A stretch of DNA of 64,000 nt, taken from Candidatus Nitrosotalea sp. TS (lineage in GTDB: Archaea > Thermoproteota > Nitrososphaeria > Nitrososphaerales > Nitrosopumilaceae). How positions within the stretch are numbered: position 1 is the stretch's first letter; every line of letters starts with the position of its first letter. The stretch lies in the NCBI RefSeq assembly GCF_011319465.1, contig NZ_RCMB01000013.1, forward strand, positions 62,001 through 126,000. Direction: 5' to 3'. The position numbers were made by a program, and so were the translations under genes. Of the stretch, positions 16,880 through 24,870 are shown piece after piece. Under the pieces are notes generated by a model that worked only from the letters and a program-made list of their open reading frames with translations, was not told the DNA's origin and did not search any database.

Positions 16880-17941
16880 ATGGAAACTAGAAAAGCGACA
16901 ATAATTGTATCTTCATGTGTTTTTGCCATAGTGTTATGGTATGCAGGCTATGCCGGTTTTCCTCTGGCGCTTGCGGATGAGACATACTCGTTTGTCGCAA
17001 AGTGGGGCACACTTGGAAATTATGATGGTATGCTAAACCTGCCTGCAAGCATAACTCTTGACACTGCAGGAAATGTGTACGTAACAGATACTAACAATAA
17101 TCGAATTGAAAAGTTTTCAAGCGATGGTAAATTTCTTTCAAAATGGGGAACATATGGAACTGGAAACGGTCAGTTCAACTTGCCCACAAGCATAGTTATC
17201 GATAGCAGGGGAAATGTCTACATATCTGACCAAGCAAACAACAGAGTCGAAGAGTTTGATGGATCGGGTAATTATATACAACAGTTCAATCTTGTACAGT
17301 ATTATCCAGCTAGAATAGCAATAGACTCTTCTGGTGACATTTATTTTTCTGACCCGACAAAAAATATCGTGGGAAAATTTTCAAATGAAGGTCAGGTCAT
17401 AGCAAAGTGGGGAACATATGGAAACGATAGCGGCCAATTTGACACCCCAACTGGCATAGCAATAGACAGTGTTGGAAATGTGTATGTAACAGACGCGGGC
17501 AATAACCGTATTGAAGAGTTTTCAAGTGATGGCCAGTTCATTGACAAGTGGGGCTCTGCAGGCACCGGCAATGGACAATTCAATTCACCACAAGGCATAG
17601 CTGTTGATTCTGTTGGCGATGTGTATGTAACAGATACTGGGAACTATAGGATAGAGAAATTTACTAGCACTGGACAGTTCATTACAAAGTTTGGCACTTC
17701 GGGCACAGGCAATGGACAGTTTGAGGTACCGTCTGGTATCGCAATTGACTCTTCTGGAAATGTGTATGTCTCAGATGCGTCATATGATCATCCAAACATA
17801 CAGAAATTTTCAATTTCAAACTCCACTGCAAATACGGTAAAGAGTACTGTGCCAGAGTTTGGCGCCACAACTTTGTTTGCCTTGACAGCAGCTATTGTAT
17901 CCCTAGTAATTTTTACAAGAAAGACATCAGGCAAGATCTAG
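16880..17941 (+). CDS. secreted NHL-repeat protein with PEFG-type C-terminal sorting signal
   Basis: A 353-residue protein: signal peptide to about residue 33 (cleavage near LALADE), then six NHL-type beta-propeller repeats (each with GNVYVTDxxNNRIEKF and KWGTxGTGNGQF-like blocks), and a C-terminus VPEFG followed by a hydrophobic helix and RKTSGK. The PEFG-helix-basic tail is the PEFG-CTERM arrangement described for thaumarchaeal archaeosortase targets. The propeller is probably displayed on the cell surface and binds protein or carbohydrate. Repeats are quite similar to one another. Confidence 0.85.
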   Translation: METRKATIIVSSCVFAIVLWYAGYAGFPLALADETYSFVAKWGTLGNYDGMLNLPASITLDTAGNVYVTDTNNNRIEKFSSDGKFLSKWGTYGTGNGQFNLPTSIVIDSRGNVYISDQANNRVEEFDGSGNYIQQFNLVQYYPARIAIDSSGDIYFSDPTKNIVGKFSNEGQVIAKWGTYGNDSGQFDTPTGIAIDSVGNVYVTDAGNNRIEEFSSDGQFIDKWGSAGTGNGQFNSPQGIAVDSVGDVYVTDTGNYRIEKFTSTGQFITKFGTSGTGNGQFEVPSGIAIDSSGNVYVSDASYDHPNIQKFSISNSTANTVKSTVPEFGATTLFALTAAIVSLVIFTRKTSGKI

Positions 17942-17983
17942 AAAAAGTATGAAAATATCCACGCTTGGATTTTTCCTTTGCAT

Positions 17984-18070
17984 CTATTGATTTGTCACGT
18001 TCACGTATTCTTCAGGGTCTTCTTCCTTTAGCCTTTGAAAGTAAATTTCTTCGTATGGCATTTCATACAT
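17984..18070 (-). CDS. possible 28-residue acidic protein
   Basis: MYEMPYEEIYFQRLKEEDPE followed by EYVNVTNQ and a stop. The composition is protein-like and amphipathic, but the length is too short for confidence. Confidence 0.3.
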   Translation of the reverse strand: MYEMPYEEIYFQRLKEEDPEEYVNVTNQ

Positions 18071-18210
18071 ACCTTGCAAATTTCCTATTTAAGCGACAAA
18101 ATTGATGAATCAATACCCATCAAGTCAAAAAAAGCAAATTTGCGGTACCCATTACCACATCGTCTGTCTGCATACATGAAATCAAAAAGATAAGAACGGG
18201 CTTTCGATAT

Positions 18211-18586
18211 TTGTTCAACATGCACTGCGAGGACGAATATAACTCACTTGTCAAATCTACCGAGAGACTTCATGAGCTATATTACCAACAAGAAACTGCA
18301 GATTTTGCATTCTCTAATGCTCTTGCAAGCGCACAAAACCACATGATTGCATCAGGGCTGGTAAGACTAGCTACTGCAAGCGCAAGCGAGATAGTAAATG
18401 TGCTCGAAGACAATGCTGAAAAGGGGTTTTTTGAGCTTCATGATGCAGCAGAAAGCAAGGTCCAGATAGACATATCAGTTATGGCTAGCAGAAGAATCAT
18501 ACCGCGATGCTTGTCATAGATACGACGAGTGCGTCAAAAGACAAACAGGCGAAGTGTCAGGAACTGAAAATCATAATTTTAGTTAA
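18211..18586 (+). CDS. helical protein of unknown function (frameshifted near C-terminus)
   Basis: The frame from 18211 gives an all-helical sequence (HCEDEYNSLVKSTERLHELY ... ARLATASASEIVNVLEDNAEKGF). Near 18480 it shifts by one base: the continuing frame reads WLAEESYRDACHRYDECVKRQTGEV and ends at 18586, restoring helical heptads and a Cys pair. Full length about 125 residues. No family recognised. Confidence 0.5.
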
Positions 18587-18589
18587 TAT

Positions 18590-18907
18590 ATGATAAATAG
18601 TTTGAAATTGATTGATTTGGATTCAAAGCGAAAAAAGTCAATTAACATGTTTGCAATAATTATCGTTCTTCTCATAGTGGTACCAGAAACAATCGGACAT
18701 TCTTTTTTTGACAAGCCTCATCCGACAAGTTCGTCTGTCAATGCAGCCGTTTCCCTCACTGACAAACTTAACAAGGGCTATCCTGATGCAGGCTTTGGTT
18801 GCCGCCTAACAATTCAAAATGATCCTTCATCGTCATCTGATATTTCCAGGGCAGCAGGGCTTGAAGGAAAATATGGAAAATACACTTGCGGAACAGATGA
18901 AAGATAA
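18590..18907 (+). CDS. small exported protein, paralogue of 13721-13998
   Basis: 105 residues: charged N-terminus (LDSKRKKSIN), signal peptide MFAIIIVLLIVVPETIGHS, then the mature domain with HPTSSSVNAAVSLT, Cys at GFGCRL and YTCG, and SRAAGLEGKYGKY. It shares the whole layout with the product at 13721. The intact copy helps to define the frame of the other. Probably membrane-associated or secreted, with a disulfide. Confidence 0.65.
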   Translation: MINSLKLIDLDSKRKKSINMFAIIIVLLIVVPETIGHSFFDKPHPTSSSVNAAVSLTDKLNKGYPDAGFGCRLTIQNDPSSSSDISRAAGLEGKYGKYTCGTDER

Positions 18908-18912
18908 AAATA

Positions 18913-19431
18913 TTATCCGTAAGGGGTTCTGGTGCCAGATGTTGATGACGGATGCGGTGTAGAAGACTGTATTGAATCAGGCGAGAACTTGTGTCCAATT
19001 GACCACAGCAAAAACAAGGAGGCAAATTTTACCCTCTTCAGACATTTCATGAATACAGTTCTTGTGATGTCCTCTTCATAGACAACATCTCTTACTATCA
19101 TACGTTCTGGCATGAGTTTGTTTGGGTGGAACTCGTGGTCAACCTTAAACTTTAGCAGTTCTCTTTGAATATGACTGAAGAAATCAGATCTTTCCCTCTC
19201 TGGCATTGTAGAGAGTAATTGCAGAAATTCCGGAGGATTTTGTAGCGCGCTTCCCAGTATGACAAAATCTTTGTTTTTTAGCTTGACAATGTCTGCAAAT
19301 GTCCCCTTGCCATGAAGATTGGAAATGACAAGATGAAAATCAGATGTTTCCTCAGCTCGCTCAGATACTGCAAAATCTTCGCCCTCTAGCCATTTTTTTA
19401 TCTTGTCTTTTAGTGCGCTCTGGCTCAACAA
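18913..19431 (-). CDS. DUF2299-like conserved archaeal protein
   Basis: 172 residues. Residues 1-125 (KDKIKKWLEGEDFAVSERAE, FHLVISNLHGKG, FVILGSALQNPPEFLQLLSTM, FFSHIQRELL) show the alpha/beta pattern of the DUF2299/YbjN-like archaeal family, thought to be small cytoplasmic proteins of unknown role. The last ~30 residues (SPDSIQSSTPHPSSTSG) are low-complexity. Family assignment from pattern memory only. Confidence 0.5.
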   Translation of the reverse strand: MLSQSALKDKIKKWLEGEDFAVSERAEETSDFHLVISNLHGKGTFADIVKLKNKDFVILGSALQNPPEFLQLLSTMPERERSDFFSHIQRELLKFKVDHEFHPNKLMPERMIVRDVVYEEDITRTVFMKCLKRVKFASLFLLWSIGHKFSPDSIQSSTPHPSSTSGTRTPYG

Positions 19432-19488
19432 TCAAGAGTCATAGACTCTGACATTTAATGGATTCCTTGTAGATTTTTTAGAGAATGT

Positions 19489-19659
19489 CTAGTTTACTGG
19501 TAGTTTTGCTGCAAAGATGAGAACCAAGCTCAGTCCTACAAATATGCCTGATGCGATCTCAAACCAATGAGGAATTAGTATTCTTCTGGCGGTGTCACCA
19601 AAATTGGATCTTAATTTGCTCATGTCTTTATCCTTAAATTCAGACTCATAGATATTCAT
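19489..19659 (-). CDS. small single-pass membrane protein (56 aa)
   Basis: From ATG 19659: a charged N-terminus MNIYESEFKDKDMSKLRSN, then GDTARRILIPHWFEIASGIF and a hydrophobic helix VGLSLVLIFAAKLPVN. It lies 61 nt downstream of the EMC3/YidC-like insertase on the same strand, so it may share the transcript. An in-frame ATG 12 codons later is an alternative start. Confidence 0.5.
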   Translation of the reverse strand: MNIYESEFKDKDMSKLRSNFGDTARRILIPHWFEIASGIFVGLSLVLIFAAKLPVN

Positions 19660-19720
19660 CAGCTTTTGTTATTAGTATTCAACAAATTAGCTTATTTTAG
19701 AGTATGCGAAAAATCTCCGA

Positions 19721-20137
19721 TCAATCTAGGTTTGTGGATGTCTTTGTTACCCGCATTATTATTCCACTCATAGAAATAGACGATAAGAAATACCAGCCCC
19801 AAAAGTACATGTCGTCTGTATGTGCGCAGTGGCTCTTGGCCTCATTTTTTACATCATCGGCAGAACATGTGAGATGGAAAAAGTTGCCTGGAAATACGTT
19901 AAGAGGAATAGGGGACTCGACAACGGTATATGAGAACATGTGAGGCAACAGGAAATAAAAGATGAGTAAGAATGGAATAAACGTAAAAGCCATAGGTCGC
20001 ATGTTTAGCTGCATTATTTCCATGTTTAGCTTGTTCATGTATGCAGATTTTTTGTTGATCTGGTCAATCTTTTCTTGATCTTTTGCCCTAAACGCTGCCA
20101 TTCTTTCTTTCTGCCACGACCTAGTCTCCCTCATCAA
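19721..20137 (-). CDS. EMC3/YidC-like membrane insertase (DUF106), C-terminal part (frameshifted)
   Basis: DUF106 proteins are the archaeal members of the Oxa1/YidC/EMC3 insertase superfamily. This piece has the cytosolic coiled coil (SWQKERMAAFRAKDQEKIDQ), then the transmembrane helices LNMRPMAFTFIPFLLIFYF and the terminal helix MYFWGWYFLSSISMSGIIMR. It joins the N-terminal piece (20121-20339) by a shift at about 20143, where one A too many in AAAA hides TKRLMRETRSW. Combined length about 206 residues fits the family. Confidence 0.78.
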   Translation of the reverse strand: MMRETRSWQKERMAAFRAKDQEKIDQINKKSAYMNKLNMEIMQLNMRPMAFTFIPFLLIFYFLLPHMFSYTVVESPIPLNVFPGNFFHLTCSADDVKNEAKSHCAHTDDMYFWGWYFLSSISMSGIIMRVTKTSTNLD

Positions 20138-20339
20138 TCGTTTTAGTTTGTCCTGGATCTACCATTTTTTTCCTTATTGCTGCATTGAACAGGTTTAGCA
20201 TGATTGCGATACCAATAATTCCAAATGCTGACGGAATAAGTCCTTTCACCCATGGATTGGCGCTGCCAAGTTGGCTTTGCCCTACACCCGGTATCTGAAG
20301 ATATATCGAATTTAGAAATCCAAGAATTATTGCTTCCAT
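20121..20339 (-). CDS. EMC3/YidC-like membrane insertase (DUF106), N-terminal part (frameshifted)
   Basis: First ~65 residues of the insertase: a short outside segment, the first transmembrane helix LIPSAFGIIGIAIMLNLFNA and the basic AAIRKKMVDPGQTK that leads into the coiled coil. The tail TIDEGD is out of frame. The protein inserts small membrane proteins or single helices, based on what is known for the superfamily. Confidence 0.75.
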   Translation of the reverse strand: MEAIILGFLNSIYLQIPGVGQSQLGSANPWVKGLIPSAFGIIGIAIMLNLFNAAIRKKMVDPGQTKTIDEGD

Positions 20340-20460
20340 TTTGATTGTTTTTATTTTGTATATGGTCTTTTAAAAGTTCATGCATGCCACAGCAATTGGT
20401 TGCAACCAGCCCCATACATAATTTGCACCTGATGTTATTGCTTTTATTGAGCTTGTCTAG

Positions 20461-20775
20461 TTGACAAATGTGGCACTCAAAGAAAAAGATAGAACCGTGC
20501 TTAAAACAATGATAGACGAAGAAATAGCCAAGATCCCAGGCATTCTGGCCAACCTTCGCCTGCCAGAGTTTAGCGGAATTTTTCAGATAAAAGATGAATC
20601 AGAATACGTCTATGGATATACGCATGGTTCCATAGTAGGCAAGTTTGAAACATATTATTTTGTGGTTCACTCTGGCAAAAAGCCAAGTGGAGGAGAGGTG
20701 GATGAGATAGCGCAGACACTTTTTAAGAGATCGACTGAAATAAGAGACGCAATCTTCAAAGCTGTCGGACAATAA
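20461..20775 (+). CDS. conserved hypothetical protein (104 aa)
   Basis: Starts with TTG. The sequence has an N-terminal helix (KEKDRTVLKTMIDEEIAKIPG), a beta-rich core (EFSGIFQIKDESEYVYGYTHG, KFETYYFVVHSG) and a C-terminal helix (SGGEVDEIAQTLFKRSTEIR). No signal peptide or known motif. Looks like an intact small alpha/beta cytoplasmic protein. Confidence 0.6.
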   Translation: MTNVALKEKDRTVLKTMIDEEIAKIPGILANLRLPEFSGIFQIKDESEYVYGYTHGSIVGKFETYYFVVHSGKKPSGGEVDEIAQTLFKRSTEIRDAIFKAVGQ

Positions 20776-20785
20776 AAATATCAGG

Positions 20786-21175
20786 CTATTTTTTTTCGCC
20801 TGAGAGAATATCTCCCTGGACATAGCATTTTTCTGCTGACTCAAATATGGCAAGAGACTGGTTGATTATTTTTGCGGCAGTCACACGATCTTCATTGGCT
20901 TTGTCAAGATATGACTGTCCAAGACCCCTTAGTGCCTTTGCCTTGTTGTACCATGCATTGGCATGGTTAGGATTGATCTCAATTGTTTTGTCATAGCAGG
21001 CGATTGCGTCTTCATATCTTTTCAGTCTAAACATTGCTATCCCTTTGTTGTTCCATGCACTTGTGTAAGTTGGATCTAGTTCGATTGCCTTGTCATATGC
21101 AACTATGGCATCTTCGTTTTTTTCCTGCATCATCATGTCATTGCCTTGCTTGTACCATGAATTTGCATCGTCCAT
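20786..21175 (-). CDS. TPR repeat protein
   Basis: About 129 residues with three tetratricopeptide repeats: SWYKQGNDMMMQEKNEDAIV, then AYDKAIELDPTYTSAWNNKG, and CYDKTIEINPNHANAWYNKA, plus a final helix pair. TPRs mediate protein binding. I place the start at ATG 21175 (MDDANSWYK) because TTAAAATA lies about 27 nt upstream, although the frame is open to 21280. Confidence 0.8.
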   Translation of the reverse strand: MDDANSWYKQGNDMMMQEKNEDAIVAYDKAIELDPTYTSAWNNKGIAMFRLKRYEDAIACYDKTIEINPNHANAWYNKAKALRGLGQSYLDKANEDRVTAAKIINQSLAIFESAEKCYVQGDILSGEKK

Positions 21176-21345
21176 GGTGGAGTAGACGTAGTAGGGATAT
21201 TTTAACGCCAAGAAGGTTTCAAGATGAGACGGTACCATGAAAAGAGAAGAGGCATTTTTGCTCTCATGAGAGAACATCACTAACCTTGTTAACGAACAAG
21301 GTGGCGCAATCCATTATAAATCAAATCCACTATTGTATCAGTGCA

Positions 21346-21864
21346 ATGAACATACAAGAACTGAAGACACATCAGAAACTGCTTGCAGTGATTCTGGGCG
21401 TTGCAGTGATTGCCTCAGTAGGCGGCTCACTTGCATATGCACAGACAGCAGGCTCGAGTTCAGGTCAGACACAGACACCGATACAGGGTTCAGTAAACCT
21501 TACACAGATGATTCTATCTAGTGTAAAGATCCAATTTGTAACCGCTGCAGGAACAGCTGCAGGACAGGTAACAGGAGGACAGGTGCTATCAGGAGGTCTT
21601 GTGGTAATGCACGGCTCTCCAGTCTATGCCTTCAAGGTAACAGACGGAAAAAGCGTCTATTCTGTAATAGTAGATGCAGGAAACGGAAGCGTACTCAAGA
21701 CATCACAGGGTCATCCATTGACTTTATCTTCCTTGATTGGAGGCATGGGCGGCCATGGAATGATGATGCACGGACACATGGGAATGATAAAGCCAAGCGG
21801 CAGTACGGCGCCAAGTGGCAGCACAGCACCCAGTGGAACTACCCCAAGTGACTTTCAAGAGTAA
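21346..21864 (+). CDS. exported PepSY-like protein with Met/His-rich segment
   Basis: About 172 residues from ATG 21346, which lies 28 nt after ATTATAAATC (leaderless). Signal peptide HQKLLAVILGVAVIASVGGS ending LAYA; then a PepSY-like region (GGQVLSGGLVVMHGSPVYAF, YSVIVDAGNGSVLKTSQG), a Met/His cluster GGHGMMMHGHMGM and a repeated PSGSTA tail. PepSY domains sit outside the membrane and often inhibit proteases; the Met/His cluster suggests copper binding. The latter is an inference. Confidence 0.7.
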   Translation: MNIQELKTHQKLLAVILGVAVIASVGGSLAYAQTAGSSSGQTQTPIQGSVNLTQMILSSVKIQFVTAAGTAAGQVTGGQVLSGGLVVMHGSPVYAFKVTDGKSVYSVIVDAGNGSVLKTSQGHPLTLSSLIGGMGGHGMMMHGHMGMIKPSGSTAPSGSTAPSGTTPSDFQE

Positions 21865-21877
21865 ACTCTAGAAAGCC

Positions 21878-21899
21878 TTTTTCTTATTTTATTTTTTTA
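21878..21899 (+). terminator. T-rich transcription terminator
   Basis: Immediately after the PepSY-like gene there is a T-tract (TTTTTCTTATTTTATTTTTTT). Archaeal RNA polymerase terminates at such oligo-U runs without needing a hairpin. Confidence 0.5.
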
Positions 21900-22171
21900 T
21901 GTTTTGATTCTGGGTTTTGTCCAGATTTCATGGACTGTCAGATCTGGATAGAAAACATTGTTCACGAACAAAAGTACACAAGTATTATTTAATTTTGAAC
22001 TTACTTTTGCCTGGAAGCTGTAGGTGCCACGATTTATTGGGAAATGTGCCCTTCCCCAAACTCTCCTAGCCCTACAGTTTCCATTCACTGATCAACTCAA
22101 GATATAGCTCCTTTTACATGGATGTATAATAGCATGCACAGAGCAGATGAGAAGGAGTTTAGAAGGATCTG
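21900..22171. other. intergenic stretch with one doubtful minus-strand frame
   Basis: The only open frame (21897-22088, minus) would give a 63-residue product RVWGRAHFPINRGTYSF... with beta-like composition but overlapping the terminator. I see no motif, signal or promoter that would make it convincing. Confidence 0.3.
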
Positions 22172-22513
22172 CTATTCTGAAAGAAAATTACTCTTTGGAA
22201 TATTGAATACCAGAGTATTTTCAGATATCTCAAATATCGCTGGGCATTCAAGAGATTCAAAGGCTTGTTCATAAAATGCCTTACAGTGTATAGAGTATTT
22301 TCTTCCCAGATCATGACGCATTACAAACGTCATCATTTTTCCTGCATCAATCTCGGTAAGATCAAAACCTGCCACGGCAGATCTCGTCTTTATTATATCA
22401 ATCCAGTCATTTACGATATAACTTCCCCGCATTGAGAGGCACAGATCACGAGGAATGTGCTTTCCTTCCTCCTGTGCCACTTGTATAATCATTTTATCGT
22501 CTAGTTTATCCAA
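22172..22513 (-). CDS. orphan sensor domain, paralogous to the RHH regulator upstream
   Basis: 113 residues related to the C-terminal domain of the protein at 22564-23121: both have a loop with LxMRG, a central helix region and the motif HDLGRKYSIH/HDLGRKWSLY followed by a helix and strand. It lacks the RHH DNA-binding segment. The upstream 60 nt encode KAKWVPTER in the same frame before a TAA, which aligns with the region just after the RHH domain of the paralogue. Either a decayed copy or a gene whose start is hidden by an indel. Confidence 0.5.
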   Translation of the reverse strand: MDKLDDKMIIQVAQEEGKHIPRDLCLSMRGSYIVNDWIDIIKTRSAVAGFDLTEIDAGKMMTFVMRHDLGRKYSIHCKAFYEQAFESLECPAIFEISENTLVFNIPKSNFLSE

Positions 22514-22563
22514 AATTGATTTGACAAGTTACCTTTCGGTTGGAACCCACTTTGCTTTTGCTG

Positions 22564-23121
22564 CTACAATGTTGCGATTCCATCATCTGCAAACATTATC
22601 CTCACGGTGTTTTTGTCGCACTGGAGTTCTATTTTCTGGTGGAATAATTCTTTGAAAATAAGCTCAAGAATAGTCTTTTGATATAATGACCATTTTCTTC
22701 CCAAGTCGTGTTTTAAGACCATGTTATGAAATCCGTTGTCAACAAGATGGCTTATCTGTACTGAAGAATTTATCATCAGTATTTCGTACCATGAGATAAA
22801 CGAGGTTAGATCTACCTTTCCACGCATAAACAAGGCAATATCTTCAATCCCTTCCTTTCCAATTGTAGAGGCAATCTCAACTACAGACTTTTCATCCATT
22901 CCATCGAAGAATTTCTTCAATACTGGCTTGCTTAGAATTACAAAACCTGATCTTGGTAAATAAACATCCCAGTCAATGAATTTCTTCAATGCCTGGTTTA
23001 CCAGAGTGTTTGTGCTTACTTCTTGCACCTTTGATAGATCACGTAGCCTGTGTATAGTATCATCATCGAGTCGAAATGTAATGGTCGATGTCTTTTTTGA
23101 ACCATTGACCGCTTTCATCAT
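22564..23121 (-). CDS. ribbon-helix-helix regulator with C-terminal sensor-like domain
   Basis: 185 residues. The N-terminus (KKTSTITFRLDDDTIHRLRDL, then EVSTNTLVNQALKKFIDWD) is a ribbon-helix-helix DNA-binding domain: strand TITFRLD, helix, turn, helix. The remainder is a lineage-specific domain with the HDLGRKWSLYQ motif shared with the next gene, plausibly a ligand or oligomerisation module. Probably a transcription factor; target unknown. Confidence 0.7.
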   Translation of the reverse strand: MMKAVNGSKKTSTITFRLDDDTIHRLRDLSKVQEVSTNTLVNQALKKFIDWDVYLPRSGFVILSKPVLKKFFDGMDEKSVVEIASTIGKEGIEDIALFMRGKVDLTSFISWYEILMINSSVQISHLVDNGFHNMVLKHDLGRKWSLYQKTILELIFKELFHQKIELQCDKNTVRIMFADDGIATL

Positions 23122-23239
23122 GTAACTAGTTGCAGTTTAGAGTATTTAGGAAATGACGAACCTTGTTCACTAATATTATTAAGTTAAAACAAATTTGTTT
23201 TTGATTTGTACCACAAGTTTTAAAAAATGTCACAAAATA

Positions 23240-23467
23240 TTAGACTCGATTATGTTCCATATAGTTCCAAAATGCGTCTGACTTGCGCGTGCTTGTCCAC
23301 ACATATGCACCCACTATAATCAGAAATATTCCAAGCACAAAATAGGCACCCTGAAAGTATGGCTGGTGTCTTGGTACAAGCACCTGCATGAGGCCAAGTG
23401 CGCTGGCTACACTAATGATTGAACCTGCAATGACAAAAATCTTGCCCAGACCCTTCAATTGATTCAA
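23240..23467 (-). CDS. small two-helix membrane protein
   Basis: 75 residues with two hydrophobic helices (GKIFVIAGSIISVASALGLM and GAYFVLGIFLIIVGAYVWT), ending in a polar tail SDAFWNYMEHNRV. No family recognised. Confidence 0.55.
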   Translation of the reverse strand: MNQLKGLGKIFVIAGSIISVASALGLMQVLVPRHQPYFQGAYFVLGIFLIIVGAYVWTSTRKSDAFWNYMEHNRV

Positions 23468-23637
23468 TGTGATACGGCAAGCAATAAAGACTTTGCAGTG
23501 ATTCCCACACTAAATAATTAAACATATCATAAATCTAGTTTCTGGGTACAGTAGAAAACATCATTTAAAATTTTAACATTAGACTGTAATCCTTCTTACC
23601 ACATAAGTAAAAAGAAGAATTGCTTGGATGATATACG

Positions 23638-23829
23638 ATGAGAACGATTGGCAAGATAGTGATAATATGCGCAGCCATAATTTTTCTAGTTGCGTACTTT
23701 CACTTTACACAAGTCGGTACCGTCTTTGACAAACTAGTGCAGGTGCGAGACAGTGTTCAAAATGCAACAGACCCGATCATAAAAAATGTATTGCAGAGTG
23801 CCGCCAACTCTAATCTTACAAAACACTGA
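23638..23829 (+). CDS. small single-pass membrane protein
   Basis: 63 residues, one N-terminal hydrophobic helix (IGKIVIICAAIIFLVAYFHF) and an amphipathic tail (VFDKLVQVRDSVQNATDPII). It lies 56 nt before the stomatin-like gene on the same strand and might act with it. N-in or N-out topology unclear. Confidence 0.55.
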   Translation: MRTIGKIVIICAAIIFLVAYFHFTQVGTVFDKLVQVRDSVQNATDPIIKNVLQSAANSNLTKH

Positions 23830-23885
23830 AGATAGATGGGCTTTAAATCAGACGAAATGCCTACAGGTATCAGGTAAAAGAAGAA

Positions 23886-24839
23886 TTGTCTAGTGGATAT
23901 ACGCCGTATGATTTTGCATACAAGCTGGTACATCAGAAAGGATCTGGCGCTCATGTTGTAATGGGGGTATTCATCCTAATCATAGGCATCGGGATTGGTC
24001 TTTTCTACCATAGTGACGCAATAACATATCTTGCGTTGGCAATTGGAATTACAGTCATTGTTTCGGCATTTTTAATGATAATCAAGCAATACGAAAGAGC
24101 GGTAATACTTCGCCTTGGAAAATACAACAGGCAAGTGGGACCTGGAGTGCAGACAAGACTGCCTTTTGCAGACAATATTTTGGTAGTGGACGTCAGGGAA
24201 AAGGTAAGCGAGTTCAAGGCAGAAAGGATGCTTACAAAAGACAATGTTCCTGTAACCATTGACGCAATTCTTCGTTACAGAATAATTGAACAGCGAGCCA
24301 AGGATGCAATACTAAATGTAGAAAATTTCAACCAAATGATACAGCAAGTTTCTCAGACCACACTTCGTAACAACATAGGCTCGTCAATATTTCAGGATGT
24401 GCTCTCAAAAAGAGAAGATATCAATTCCCACATTAGAACAATAATAGAAAGCGAGGCAAGCAACTGGGGCGTTGAGGTAACAGGTGTTGAGATTCGCCAA
24501 GTCATAATCCCACAAGAACTGGAATCTGCCATGTCAATGCAAGCTCAGGCAGAGCGTGAGAAAAATGCACGTGTCACATATGGCGAGTCAGAGGTGCTGG
24601 TTGCAAAAAAATTCGAGGAAGCCGCACAAGTGTATTCAGAAAATCCTGTTGCCTATGCATTAAGACAGTCCAACATGTTGTACGAGTCAATCAAAGTTCA
24701 AGGAAATACCATAGTCATGGTTCCTTCAGAATCGCTCAATGCCATGGGGTTTGGAAACCTGGGAACTACCATAGCATATCTTGAAGCTACCAAAAAGGCA
24801 ATACAGAAAGAAAAAGACAATAACACAAAGCAAGAATAA
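23886..24839 (+). CDS. SPFH/Band 7 (stomatin-like) membrane protein
   Basis: 317 residues. Two adjacent N-terminal hydrophobic helices (HVVMGVFILIIGIGIGLFY, LALAIGITVIVSAFLMII) are followed by the Band 7 domain: IKQYERAVILRLGKYNRQVGPG, VREKVSEFKAERMLTKDNVPV, QVSQTTLRNNIGS and WGVEVTGVEIRQVIIP, then a coiled coil. Stomatins form membrane scaffolds and interact with proteases or ion channels. No NfeD partner is next to it. The TTG start is the best candidate. Confidence 0.88.
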   Translation: MSSGYTPYDFAYKLVHQKGSGAHVVMGVFILIIGIGIGLFYHSDAITYLALAIGITVIVSAFLMIIKQYERAVILRLGKYNRQVGPGVQTRLPFADNILVVDVREKVSEFKAERMLTKDNVPVTIDAILRYRIIEQRAKDAILNVENFNQMIQQVSQTTLRNNIGSSIFQDVLSKREDINSHIRTIIESEASNWGVEVTGVEIRQVIIPQELESAMSMQAQAEREKNARVTYGESEVLVAKKFEEAAQVYSENPVAYALRQSNMLYESIKVQGNTIVMVPSESLNAMGFGNLGTTIAYLEATKKAIQKEKDNNTKQE

Positions 24840-24870
24840 TTATTCTCAAGATATAATTTTGACAAATAAT

